Origin: Duganella sp. Root336D2
Lineage (GTDB): Bacteria > Pseudomonadota > Gammaproteobacteria > Burkholderiales > Burkholderiaceae_D
Assembly: GCF_001425005.1 (NCBI RefSeq)
Contig: NZ_LMDB01000004.1
Location: 1 to 64,000, forward strand
DNA length: 64,000 bases
Direction: 5' to 3'
In this document: piece after piece, positions 1 through 7,580 of the stretch
Position numbering within the stretch: the first letter of the stretch is position 1
How the letters are laid out: the number at the start of each line of letters is the position of its first letter
Position numbers and translations under genes: made by a program
Notes under the pieces: generated by a model
What the model saw: the letters and a program-made list of their open reading frames with translations, nothing else
What the model was told of the DNA's origin: nothing
Database searches by the model: none

Positions 1-2
1 AA

Positions 3-128
3 AATGGTCGTCAGGATGGTCTGGAAGATACCGCCGCCAAGTTAGCGGGCAAATTCTCGCTTACTCCAGTGACTGAATTTCCGGTAATTCGAGGCGCCCG
101 ACGGAGAAGCAATGAACTGGCCGATTGA
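3..128 (+). CDS. C-terminal end of an unidentified protein (5' end outside window)
   Basis: An open frame enters from the left edge and stops with TGA at 126-128, giving about 41 residues ending in RGARRRSNELAD. The frame overlaps the next small ORF by 17 bp, and that ORF has a good ribosome binding site inside this frame, which is typical of two co-transcribed genes. I do not recognise the family from so short a tail. It could be a chance open frame, but the coupling to the next ORF favours a real gene end. Confidence 0.4.
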   Translation, partial: NGRQDGLEDTAAKLAGKFSLTPVTEFPVIRGARRRSNELAD

Positions 129-330
129 AGAACTTGCAGTCGTATTAGACTTCCCCGGCGAGTTCGAGTCCACGCAAGAGGCGGCCAAAAAAGTACGGGG
201 GGCGAAGGCCACGCGCGTGGTTGTACGCGATGTCCAGACGAATCTCCACCTTCGCATAGCGGTCCCTGAAGCGAGCGACGAAATGGCCATTGGAAAAATC
301 ATCGTTGTTTCATGGGGAAGGTCCCCGTAG
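112..330 (+). CDS. hypothetical 72-aa protein
   Basis: A small ORF begins with ATG at 112, preceded by GGAG at 103-106 with a 5-nt spacer. It overlaps the end of the upstream partial frame, suggesting translational coupling. The product is a mixed-charge soluble protein with no signal peptide or membrane segment and no domain I recognise. It lies in the lower-GC accessory segment beside the reverse-transcriptase cassette but on the opposite strand, so it is not part of that operon. A 112-aa ORF antisense to it has no supporting ribosome binding site and looks like a shadow. Confidence 0.4.
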   Translation: MNWPIEELAVVLDFPGEFESTQEAAKKVRGAKATRVVVRDVQTNLHLRIAVPEASDEMAIGKIIVVSWGRSP

Positions 331-557
331 ATGTAGAGCTGCAGTTGCTTACCCAGGGGGGTACAAAAAGTGCAAGTCACGCTGGCGTAGGACCGTAGCC
401 TCCCTTCCAGAGTATAAACGTGGACAAAAAAAGTTCATGCGACTCGTGCGCAAACAAAGCACGGTTGATAAGGTGGGGAGCAGCCGGCTGGTCCCACTAC
501 CAAAAACAGGTCGCCTTTAATAAATACCTGGGCCGAACGGTGGCGCTAAGGCGCGAC
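331..557. other. non-coding stretch between convergent accessory genes
   Basis: This 227-bp stretch lies between the plus-strand small ORF and the end of the minus-strand SLATT gene. The short ORFs crossing it have no ribosome binding site or recognisable product. I see no clear hairpin with a T-run here. Confidence 0.4.
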
Positions 558-1325
558 CTACTTGCCTTGGGGAGCGGAAGGGGAGTCGATGAGAGCTGTT
601 GGAGCTGTTGGAGCTGTTGGAGCTGTTGGAGCTGTTGGAGCTGTTGGAGCTGTTGGCGCTGTTGGCGCTGTCCGCGCCGTCCACATCGTTTCGCCAAAAA
701 GCGGGACCAGCAGCGCCGCCAGCAATAGCCAAATTCCGGCAATGTACCAAATGCTAGAAATTTGCCATCGGCACCAAACAATGCCCGATTCGAACGCGTT
801 CATCAAAGGGGCTGGCCGGCCATTCAAAAATTCAGGCGAAAACCGATGGCCTGCCCGAAAAAACAGGTCGTCTATCGGCAAATGATTGTGCGGACAATCG
901 GCCTTGAGTGTGTCGTACTCCAGTTGAAACTTCTCTACGTCCTGCAAGGTTGGGATGGCTGGCGGTGTGCTGCTTGCGCTGGCCGCTAAAGAAAGCGCGA
1001 CTCTCCGCCAGAACCCATTTAGCTTCTCGGCGTTGCCATGCAAAGCCTCCGCCACAGCCCCAGTCCTAGTCCCCCATTCAACAAGGCTTACAGTGAGCAA
1101 GAACACGCCGAGGGCAGCCGATATTGTCGAAAGATAGTTATCCGCTGGCATTGCGGACGTCGCATAGACTTTTTGAAGGTAAGCCATCGCTACCGTCAGC
1201 GCCGACATGAATGCCAAACTTACCGTCGCAAATATCTCGCGCCGACGAAGACGTCGAGCCGCGTTATACCGGGCACTGGACGTGCGCCATGCATCCTTTT
1301 GTAGCGTCTTCAGAGCATCAATCAT
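558..1325 (-). CDS. SLATT-type membrane effector with PTA-repeat tail
   Basis: This 255-aa protein has an N-terminal SxRYNAARRL-type basic helix (about 17-30) followed by two hydrophobic helices (about 31-54 and 64-84), the layout of SLATT two-TM domains. A third hydrophobic helix lies at about 190-214. SLATT proteins are predicted pore-forming effectors of nucleotide- or RT-linked conflict systems, and one SLATT family is known to travel with reverse transcriptases; that is family knowledge. After the last helix comes a tail (about 218-244) of repeated Pro-Thr-Ala, encoded by a 9-bp tandem repeat. The gene is third in a minus-strand cassette, about 200 bp after the reverse transcriptase. The likely role is membrane-damaging abortive infection, which is inference. 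Confidence 0.7.
   Translation of the reverse strand: MIDALKTLQKDAWRTSSARYNAARRLRRREIFATVSLAFMSALTVAMAYLQKVYATSAMPADNYLSTISAALGVFLLTVSLVEWGTRTGAVAEALHGNAEKLNGFWRRVALSLAASASSTPPAIPTLQDVEKFQLEYDTLKADCPHNHLPIDDLFFRAGHRFSPEFLNGRPAPLMNAFESGIVWCRWQISSIWYIAGIWLLLAALLVPLFGETMWTARTAPTAPTAPTAPTAPTAPTAPTAPTALIDSPSAPQGK
593..673. repeat. 9-bp tandem repeat (GAGCTGTTG) in the SLATT gene tail
   Basis: Seven perfect copies of GAGCTGTTG run from 593 to 655. They are followed by GCGCTGTTG at 656-664 and a decayed copy, GCGCTGTCC, at 665-673. Read on the minus strand the unit encodes a Thr-Ala-Pro cycle at the C-terminus of the SLATT protein. Perfect copies in frame with a 9-bp period can gain or lose units by slippage without breaking the frame. 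Confidence 0.95.
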
Positions 1326-1528
1326 GGTCTTTTAGTTAGAGAGGGGTGCGGGCTTTCCCTCGTTAATCAGGTCATATCCTCTTCATCAGCAACTGATTAG
1401 GTCCCAATGAAGGTGTCAACGTAGTTGAGCCGTACTGCTGGCATGGGGCACTTCCGCTCCTCAAGCAACTTGGGAGGTTCCGCTTTCGCGTAGGGAAAAT
1501 CCGCACTGAGCCAATTGTATCGAACTCA
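1326..1528 (-). other. intergenic gap between RT and SLATT genes (possible ncRNA or promoter)
   Basis: Just over 200 bp separate the end of the reverse transcriptase from the SLATT start, whereas the upstream RT junction overlaps by 1 bp. The stretch has no convincing ORF. It contains local inverted repeats such as GAGGG/CCCTC around 1340-1361. Some defence reverse transcriptases use a structured non-coding RNA encoded next to the gene; whether this stretch is one cannot be told by eye. Confidence 0.3.
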
Positions 1529-2989
1529 TCAGTAAACTGCACCTTCGTCAGCTTGCATTGCTGCCAAATTATGATTTACGTACTTCTTATACCGAGCGGT
1601 AATTTGCTCATCGGTTAGCGTTTCTTCATCGCTAACGCGCCCCCTGACTCTAAGAAAGTCTAGCTGTTGAGCAATCGTGGTAATCGCGTCGTAATCTCGA
1701 ATGTAGCCGCCATGCGGATTAAACTTCATCTCCCAGTAGGACCGGCGTAATTTCTTAAGGCCTGGCGGAGCTGAGTTATCGAATTCATGCAGACGACTAA
1801 AAAGTCCCGAAATTGCACTGTCTAGCTTATGCAGGAGCTCCAAGTCGGTAATTTGACTAAAGTATGCTATCCAACCGTAGCGCTTATCTTCTTGGACCGC
1901 CCCTGTTATTCGTTCGTTTAGCTCAAGCAAAAAGATTTCCTTAAGACGCTCCTCATTTAAATACTTAAACCTCTCCAACCGCTTCGCCTTATTGTGCCTA
2001 AAATCGCTGAATTTTGCGGCAATGGATTGGATGAGTTTTTCGATTGTCGAATCACGTACAGTAATCGTTTCACCCTGAAAAACGTAACCCAAATACCCAA
2101 AAGACTTTGACAACGGGGCAATCTGGCTCTTGCCAGACGTCAGAGAATGCAACCCCAATCCGCGTCGCTGCAGTCTACGTTGAAGTGAACTGAATGCAGC
2201 GTGAACTTTTTCATGTGTGCCGTACATTAATACATCATCGACGTATCGATAGTATGTGACTCCATATTTTCCCATCGCTTCGTCAACGTCCTGCATATAG
2301 ATCGAAGCGAGAATATTGGATATTGCCAGCCCTTGCGGGACGCCATTCTTCTCACGGAACTCCGACTGGCGATGGCGCTGAGTGTTTTTCGGAACGGTTG
2401 GGGCCTGTAACGCATGCGACAACAACGAAATCGCCGATTTGGATTTGACTCGCTTCCCAAGAACATTCAGTAGGCGCGGGCGTTGAATTGTGTCATAGAA
2501 GGTCTTGATGTCCGTTGAGCAGACCCATGTATCTTCCTGACTGCTTTTAGACAAATCCTCAGCAACTCGCCGGACGTATGTAGCTGCAACATTTTTCGGC
2601 ACTCGGTCTGGGAAGAGCTGCGCCAAATACCTGTTCAATTGGCAAAGCACTATCCTGTCGCGTACGGTTGGGATACCAATTATCCTTGGGGCTTTTCCTC
2701 GCCCTTTTAGTTTCAGAACTTCAAGGTAAGGGGCGAAGCGATAAGTTCCATCCAAGCATTTCCGTGAGGCTATCGAAATCTGATTCTTTGCCTGAAGCGC
2801 GAACTGGAAGCCATTAACCCTATCAATACCTTTTCCGCTGGTATCTGAGAATTTCTCATGGAAAACGAACATCAATTCGTCCTCCGAGAACATATGTTCA
2901 AAAAGCTCTTCTGGAGTTTTCTTTACCTCCTCAGGGAATACCAACTTGACTAGCTCTTGAATGGTGAGTTTCTTAGGGACAAAAGTCAT
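1529..2989 (-). CDS. reverse transcriptase (RNA-directed DNA polymerase), defence-type
   Basis: The chosen start at 2989 gives 486 aa; a 31-aa upstream extension would overlap the previous gene deeply and is unlikely. Reverse-transcriptase blocks are clear: LKLKGRGKAPRIIGIP (about 93-107), catalytic motif A STDIKTFYD with D160 and D166, motif B GVPQG (216-220), and the active-site motif YVDD (249-252). A C-terminal extension of about 200 residues follows with no endonuclease (HNH or GIY-YIG) motif. No group II intron ribozyme or retron msr-msd is evident, which argues for an unknown-group or Abi-type defence RT. ATG overlaps the TAA of the upstream gene (TAATG), so the two are translationally coupled. 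I cannot assign a named RT subclass without a phylogeny. Confidence 0.85.
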   Translation of the reverse strand: MTFVPKKLTIQELVKLVFPEEVKKTPEELFEHMFSEDELMFVFHEKFSDTSGKGIDRVNGFQFALQAKNQISIASRKCLDGTYRFAPYLEVLKLKGRGKAPRIIGIPTVRDRIVLCQLNRYLAQLFPDRVPKNVAATYVRRVAEDLSKSSQEDTWVCSTDIKTFYDTIQRPRLLNVLGKRVKSKSAISLLSHALQAPTVPKNTQRHRQSEFREKNGVPQGLAISNILASIYMQDVDEAMGKYGVTYYRYVDDVLMYGTHEKVHAAFSSLQRRLQRRGLGLHSLTSGKSQIAPLSKSFGYLGYVFQGETITVRDSTIEKLIQSIAAKFSDFRHNKAKRLERFKYLNEERLKEIFLLELNERITGAVQEDKRYGWIAYFSQITDLELLHKLDSAISGLFSRLHEFDNSAPPGLKKLRRSYWEMKFNPHGGYIRDYDAITTIAQQLDFLRVRGRVSDEETLTDEQITARYKKYVNHNLAAMQADEGAVY

Positions 2990-3801
2990 TATATGGTCCG
3001 TATGATGGCCTGGTCGAGTTTTCGATGAACAAATGAAATAGTAGTCAAGATGTCTAGCGCATCTTCCTCGGGCATTTGCCATTCAATCTTTGCTCGATGA
3101 GCTAACGGATTTCTAATCATGCCGAAAAGCCCTTTCAGCAGATGCGCGAACCCCTTCTGCTCGCCCTCATCAGTTTGATTTTGGAGTTTGTTAATAGCAA
3201 TGATGGGGCCGCCCGCCATCCCAAATGCAGCGTCTACAAGTTGCGCGCCATCCCCGTCCTCACCCGACAGTTCATTGATTCGCGTCTTTATCGATTTCAT
3301 CGCCTCGAAAACAGCATGAAAGTAATTCGACTGAACCAGTTCAGCCTTGCAAAAATCAAGAACCCGGTCATGGACGTTACGCTTCCGCAGTTGTTCGCCC
3401 ATCTTATTTGCACGCGCAAGTGCCTCATTGAGCGTAGAAACGGGCGTGGTACGGCCGACCTTTCCATCGTCACGAACATAGTACCCAGCAAAAGCCAACA
3501 CGGCATTAAGAGCGGATTGGCGCCGTTGGAACTTGTCCGGAGTCGAAATATATCGTGCAGGACTCATCACTGCGTTGACAAGCTGGATGGCATGATTCCC
3601 GACGCCGTGCTTGTTGTGTAGCACTACAAGCGAGTTGTATAAGCGCTTCCATTTGGTCTGGTTAGCGCCGTCATCAGGGAACGCCAGGTTGGCCAAAAGA
3701 ACCGTAATTTCCGGTCCTGTTAATCCGTCATCGGTGTCGCCGACGATTCTTGCAATTTGCTCAAGCTGCGGTTGATTTAATGGTGGTAGGCTCTGCGCCA
3801 T
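2989..3801 (-). CDS. TIGR02391-like (Ymh/Abi C-terminal) protein, candidate HEPN RNase
   Basis: This 270-aa protein ends with a TIGR02391-like block: a YFHAVFEAMKSIKTRI helix (about 160-175), then GLFGMIRNPLAHRAKIEW near residues 227-244. RNPLAH fits the R-x4-H motif of HEPN ribonucleases, which occur as toxins in abortive-infection and toxin-antitoxin loci. The first half resembles no domain I know. A ribosome binding site (AGGGG) precedes the ATG at 3801. It is the first gene of the cassette, coupled to the reverse transcriptase by a 1-bp overlap. It may be the RNase effector or a nucleic-acid-sensing partner; the fold call is inference from the motif. Confidence 0.65.
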   Translation of the reverse strand: MAQSLPPLNQPQLEQIARIVGDTDDGLTGPEITVLLANLAFPDDGANQTKWKRLYNSLVVLHNKHGVGNHAIQLVNAVMSPARYISTPDKFQRRQSALNAVLAFAGYYVRDDGKVGRTTPVSTLNEALARANKMGEQLRKRNVHDRVLDFCKAELVQSNYFHAVFEAMKSIKTRINELSGEDGDGAQLVDAAFGMAGGPIIAINKLQNQTDEGEQKGFAHLLKGLFGMIRNPLAHRAKIEWQMPEEDALDILTTISFVHRKLDQAIIRTI

Positions 3802-3939
3802 ACATATCCCCTGTTACCAATTCCGAAATGCGAACGCCACGTTTCGCTCAATGTATTTGGTCGGCAACTAACGGTCAACCGTCGATTGGGGGGATTGGGT
3901 TACAGGGCGGTTACACGGGCAAAGGAAATGCGCCATAAA

Positions 3940-3979
3940 ACAAAAGGGTTATATGCTAGTTGCATATAACCCTTTGTTT
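3940..3979 (-). terminator. perfect hairpin downstream of tRNA-Thr
   Basis: The arms AAAGGGTTATATG and CATATAACCCTTT are perfect complements around a short loop, flanked by A- and T-rich ends. The hairpin lies about 15 nt past the 3' end of the minus-strand tRNA-Thr, so it is best read as that tRNA's terminator. It also marks the boundary between the lower-GC accessory segment and the high-GC core. Confidence 0.7.
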
Positions 3980-3993
3980 CTACTACTTAATTC

Positions 3994-4069
3994 TGGTGCC
4001 GGCTGCAGGACTCGAACCCGCCACCTGATGATTACAAATCAACTGCTCTACCTGATGAGCTAAGCCGGC
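3994..4069 (-). tRNA. tRNA-Thr (anticodon TGT)
   Basis: Read on the minus strand, the sequence starts GCCGGCTTAGCTCA, has the anticodon loop GATTTGTAATC (anticodon TGT), the T-loop GGTTCGAGTCC, and ends GCAGCCGGC-A-CCA. The acceptor stem GCCGGC/GCCGGC pairs fully and the CCA is genome-encoded (3994-3996). It sits between the core genes and the reverse-transcriptase cassette, a classic integration position for genomic islands. Confidence 0.95.
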
Positions 4070-4095
4070 TGTAAAACTGTCGCCGCGATTATACG

Positions 4096-4581
4096 CTATT
4101 TAATGCGAGTGAGGGTTGGACGGCTGCCTTTCTTTGGTGGCTCGCCGCCATCATCCGGTCCATTGTCGTCGTCGTTGCGTGGCGCCGGGGCGCTTGGCAC
4201 GGAAGACAGGGTCGGAACGGGCGCAATTTCTTCGACCGGCGCAGGCGTTTTCGCTACGGTGGCCTGGCCCAGCAACGGCTCGAACGCCATGCCTTGGCCA
4301 TTTTCGTTGGCATAAATCGCCATCACGTTATTGACCGGCACGTAGATTTCGCGCGACACGCCGCCGAAGCGGGCGTGGAAATGAATGGCGTCGTTATCCA
4401 TCTTCAGGCCGGAGGTGGCGCCGAAGCTGATATTCAGGACGATTTCGCCCTTCCGCACGTATTCCATCGGTACCTGGGTTGCTGCGTCGACCTTGACCGC
4501 CAGGTAGGGGGTATAGCCGCAATCGGTGCACCATTCGTAAATGGCGCGCAGCATATAGGGCTTGGTGGAGATTTCTGACAT
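4096..4581 (-). CDS. sspB: ClpXP protease specificity-enhancing factor SspB
   Basis: The product is 161 aa from the ATG at 4581, starting MSEISTKPYMLRAIYEW. A 20-aa longer reading frame exists but is not family-like. The first 110 residues form the SspB adaptor domain: YxxRAIYEWCTDxGxTPYLAV, then NISFGATxGL and FGGVSREIYVPV. SspB tethers ssrA-tagged and RseA-type substrates to ClpXP. A long acidic and Pro-rich linker follows and ends in a basic tail, as in other SspB proteins whose C-terminus docks on ClpX. It follows sspA on the same strand after 60 bp, the usual pairing. Confidence 0.93.
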   Translation of the reverse strand: MSEISTKPYMLRAIYEWCTDCGYTPYLAVKVDAATQVPMEYVRKGEIVLNISFGATSGLKMDNDAIHFHARFGGVSREIYVPVNNVMAIYANENGQGMAFEPLLGQATVAKTPAPVEEIAPVPTLSSVPSAPAPRNDDDNGPDDGGEPPKKGSRPTLTRIK

Positions 4582-4641
4582 GTTCAAACTATATGGTGCG
4601 GCGCGCGCATTGCAAGCAAAGGCGCGCCGCCGGGGCCGCAA

Positions 4642-5253
4642 TTAACGGCGCATTACTTTCTCGGACGGAGTCAGCGCTTCGATGTAGGCAGGGCGCGAGA
4701 AGATACGCTCGGCGTACTTCATCAGCGGCGCTGCGGTCTTCGACAGCTCGATACCGTAGTGGTCAAGACGCCACAGCAGCGGGGCCACGGCCACGTCCAG
4801 CATGGAGAACTCGTCGCCCAGCATGTACTTGTTCTTCAGGAACAGCGGAGCCAGGGTCGTCAGGCGGTCGCGGATTTCTGCGCGGGCCTTGTCGTGGCTC
4901 TTGTCGCTCGTCTTGTTGCGCTCGCTTTCCAGCGTGTGCACGTGAACGAACAGTTCTTTCTCGAAGTTGAACAGCATCAGGCGGGCACGCGCGCGCATCA
5001 GCGGGTCGGCCGGCATCAGCTGCGGATGCGGGAAGCGCTCGTCGATGTACTCATTGATGATGTTCGATTCGTACAAAATCAATTCGCGTTCGACCAGGAT
5101 CGGTACCTGGCCATACGGGTTCATGGTCGAAATATCTTCCGGCTTGTTGAACAGGTCAACATCGCGCACTTCAAAGTCCATGCCCTTTTCGAACAGGACC
5201 AGGCGGCAGCGCTGGGAGAATGGGCAGGTTGTGCCCGAATAGAGAACCATCAT
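4642..5253 (-). CDS. sspA: stringent starvation protein A (GST-like)
   Basis: A 203-aa protein with an N-terminal thioredoxin-like GST domain (MVLYSGTTCPFSQRCR; NPYGQVPILVE; LYESNIINEYIDERFPHPQLMP) and a helical C-terminal GST domain. SspA binds RNA polymerase and acts in the stationary-phase and acid-stress response, without normal GST catalysis. It lies between petC and sspB on the same strand, an arrangement common in beta- and gamma-proteobacteria. The spacing to petC (about 110 bp) leaves room for its own promoter. Confidence 0.93.
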   Translation of the reverse strand: MMVLYSGTTCPFSQRCRLVLFEKGMDFEVRDVDLFNKPEDISTMNPYGQVPILVERELILYESNIINEYIDERFPHPQLMPADPLMRARARLMLFNFEKELFVHVHTLESERNKTSDKSHDKARAEIRDRLTTLAPLFLKNKYMLGDEFSMLDVAVAPLLWRLDHYGIELSKTAAPLMKYAERIFSRPAYIEALTPSEKVMRR

Positions 5254-5340
5254 TTTCCTAGTTCCTTAGAAACAAAGGGGGCGAGACCGCGAACGGTTCA
5301 CCCCAGTTGGGCCGCCCGGCGTACCTGGCGGCGCAAACAG

Positions 5341-5358
5341 GCGCCGGAAATCCGGCGC
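5341..5358. terminator. short GC hairpin between petC and sspA
   Basis: GCGCCGGA and TCCGGCGC form a perfect 8-bp stem with a 2-nt loop a few bases after the petC stop. There is no good T-run on the minus strand, so this may be a weak or factor-dependent terminator, or an attenuating or RNA-stability hairpin before sspA. Confidence 0.4.
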
Positions 5359-5364
5359 ACGCAA

Positions 5365-6129
5365 TTATTTGACTTCTTTCCAGTACGACGCGTTGAGGCG
5401 CCATGCCAGGGTAGCGAAGATAGTCATGAAGATCAGCACCCATACGCCCAGCTGCTTGCGCTTCTGTGCGGCTGGCTCGGCCATCCACTCCATGTAGCCA
5501 ACGATGTCGGCGACGGCAGTGTCGAACTCCAGCTTACTCATGGTGCCCTTCGTAACTGGCTCGAAGCCCACGAACTTGTGCACCTTCTTGCCGTGATCAT
5601 GCGGGTCTGCCACTTCTTCAAACTTGGCAGCCTGCACGCCCTGCAGCTCCCACAGCACGTGTGGCATGGCCGCATTCGGCAGCACCATGTTGTTGAAGCC
5701 GGTTGGGCGGGTGTCGTCCTTGTAGAAGGTACGCAGGTAGGTGTACAGGTAGTCGCTGCCGCTGTTCGACGGCGTTGCCTTGGCGCGGGTGATCACGGAC
5801 AAGTCCGGCGGCACCGTGCCGAACCAGACCTTGGCATCCTTGGCTGGCATGGCGGTGGTCATCATTTCGCCCACTTTTTCGCCGGTGAACAGCAGGTTGT
5901 TCTTGATCTGGTCTTCGCTCAGGCCCAGGTCGCGCAGGCGGTTGAAACGCATGCTCGACGCATTGTGGCAGTTCAGGCAGTAGTTGACGAACAGCTTGGC
6001 GCCGTTTTGCAGGGCAGCCATATTGTGCGAGCGATCCGGTGCCTTCTCCAGCGGGAAGCCGCCTTCGTTGGCGAAGGCCAGCACTGGTACCAGGGCCAGG
6101 AGGGCCAGCAGTTTCTTTGAAAAGATCAT
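5365..6129 (-). CDS. petC: cytochrome c1 of the cytochrome bc1 complex
   Basis: This 254-aa protein has a cleavable N-terminal signal (MIFSKKLLALLALVPVLAFA), a haem c motif CLNCH at 51-55, and a methionine-containing AAMPHVLWELQ block that fits the axial ligand region. A C-terminal membrane anchor (VWVLIFMTIFATLAW) ends in SYWKEVK. It carries electrons from the Rieske centre to soluble cytochrome c on the periplasmic side. It is the third gene of petABC, about 35 bp after petB. Confidence 0.95.
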   Translation of the reverse strand: MIFSKKLLALLALVPVLAFANEGGFPLEKAPDRSHNMAALQNGAKLFVNYCLNCHNASSMRFNRLRDLGLSEDQIKNNLLFTGEKVGEMMTTAMPAKDAKVWFGTVPPDLSVITRAKATPSNSGSDYLYTYLRTFYKDDTRPTGFNNMVLPNAAMPHVLWELQGVQAAKFEEVADPHDHGKKVHKFVGFEPVTKGTMSKLEFDTAVADIVGYMEWMAEPAAQKRKQLGVWVLIFMTIFATLAWRLNASYWKEVK

Positions 6130-6164
6130 TTATTAGTCCTTTGCTTAGCGTTCTGGTCGTTCGA

Positions 6165-7577
6165 TTAGTGCGCGTGGAACACAACGCGGTCCGGCACTTT
6201 TTTGAACGTACCCATGACGCTCCACCATGGCATCAGCAAGAAGAAGCTGAAGTAGTACAGGGTTGCAACCTGGGCGATCAGCGTGCCGACTGGGCTAGGC
6301 GGCTGGGTACCCAGGTAGCCCAGGGCTACGAAGGAGATGGCCAGGCCAGCGTACACATACTTGTGCCAATCAGGACGATAACGGATCGATTTCACTGGCG
6401 AGTGGTCGAGCCATGGCAGGAAGGCCAGGATCACCACGGAACCGCCGAAGAACACCACGCCCCAGAATTTCGCATCCAGTGCGCCTGGCAGCATGCCCAC
6501 GATCATCAGCAGCGCGATCACGCTGACCGCGACCTTGACCATGCTCGACAGCTTGGACTTCATCCACAGGAAGGCCGTGTAGGCAGCGATGCCCACCATC
6601 AGCACCCACAGGAAGTCCGAAGTCGTGGCGCGCAGCACCGAGTAGAAAGCGGTGAAGTACCAGGTCGGAGCAATGTGCGGCGGGGTCTTCATCGAATCGC
6701 CCGGCAGGAAGTTGTTGTACTCCAGGAAGTAGCCGCCCATTTCAGGCGCGAAGAACACCACAGCCGAGAAGATGGTCAGGAACACGGACACGCCGAACAG
6801 GTCGTGCACGGTGTAGTACGGGTGCGATGGGATCGAATCCACTGGGTGGCCGTCCGGGCCCAGGTTTTCTTTCACTTCGATGCCGTCCGGGTTGGACGAG
6901 CCGACTTCGTGCAGCGCGATCAGGTGGGCAGCCACCAGGCCCAGCAGGACCAGCGGGATGGCGATCACGTGGAAAGCGAAGAAGCGGTTCAGGGTCGCGT
7001 CGGACACCACGTAGTCGCCACGGATCCACAGCGACAGGTCAGGGCCGATCAGCGGAATAGCGCCGAACAGGTTGACAATCACCTGGGCGCCCCAGTACGA
7101 CATCTGGCCCCATGGCAGCAGGTAGCCGAAGAACGCTTCGGCCATCAGGCACAGGAAGATGGCGAAACCGAACAGCCAGATCAGTTCACGTGGCTTGCGG
7201 TAGGAACCGTACATCAGGCCGCGCGTCATGTGCAGGTACACGATGATGAAGAAGGCCGAGGCGCCGGTCGAGTGCATATAGCGCACCAGCCAGCCCCATG
7301 GCACTTCGCGCATGATGTATTCAACCGACGCGAAGGCCAGGCCGGCGTCCGGCTTGTAGTGCATGGTCAGGAAGATGCCGGTGACGATCTGCAGCACCAG
7401 CACCAGCATGGCCAGGGAACCGAAGATGTACCAGAAGTTGAAGTTTTTCGGAGCGTAGTATTTGCCCCATTGGTCGTTCCACAGCTTGGTGGCCGGGAAG
7501 CGGTCGTCGACCCAGCCCAAGGCCTTCTTGGCAATTGGTGCGTCGGCAGGGAATTTGGTTTCCTTGAATGCGGCCAT
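6165..7577 (-). CDS. petB: cytochrome b of the bc1 complex
   Basis: A full-length 470-aa cytochrome b. The haem ligand histidine pairs are visible at H102/H116 and H203/H218, with multiple hydrophobic helices. The Qo-site motif reads PTWY (304-307) rather than the common PEWY. The long C-terminal part with extra helices is usual in proteobacteria. It starts 3 bp after petA and is surely in the same transcript. It oxidises ubiquinol at Qo and reduces quinone at Qi. Confidence 0.95.
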   Translation of the reverse strand: MAAFKETKFPADAPIAKKALGWVDDRFPATKLWNDQWGKYYAPKNFNFWYIFGSLAMLVLVLQIVTGIFLTMHYKPDAGLAFASVEYIMREVPWGWLVRYMHSTGASAFFIIVYLHMTRGLMYGSYRKPRELIWLFGFAIFLCLMAEAFFGYLLPWGQMSYWGAQVIVNLFGAIPLIGPDLSLWIRGDYVVSDATLNRFFAFHVIAIPLVLLGLVAAHLIALHEVGSSNPDGIEVKENLGPDGHPVDSIPSHPYYTVHDLFGVSVFLTIFSAVVFFAPEMGGYFLEYNNFLPGDSMKTPPHIAPTWYFTAFYSVLRATTSDFLWVLMVGIAAYTAFLWMKSKLSSMVKVAVSVIALLMIVGMLPGALDAKFWGVVFFGGSVVILAFLPWLDHSPVKSIRYRPDWHKYVYAGLAISFVALGYLGTQPPSPVGTLIAQVATLYYFSFFLLMPWWSVMGTFKKVPDRVVFHAH

Positions 7578-7580
7578 GGA

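Noticed and set aside
593..673. Short repeats suggestive of a CRISPR array
   Set aside because: The 9-bp units are contiguous with no spacers and are in frame with the SLATT gene.
1529..2989. Reverse transcriptase as a group II intron or retron
   Set aside because: There is no maturase or endonuclease domain, no domain V-like hairpin recognised downstream, and it is coupled to a TIGR02391-like gene rather than an msr-msd element.
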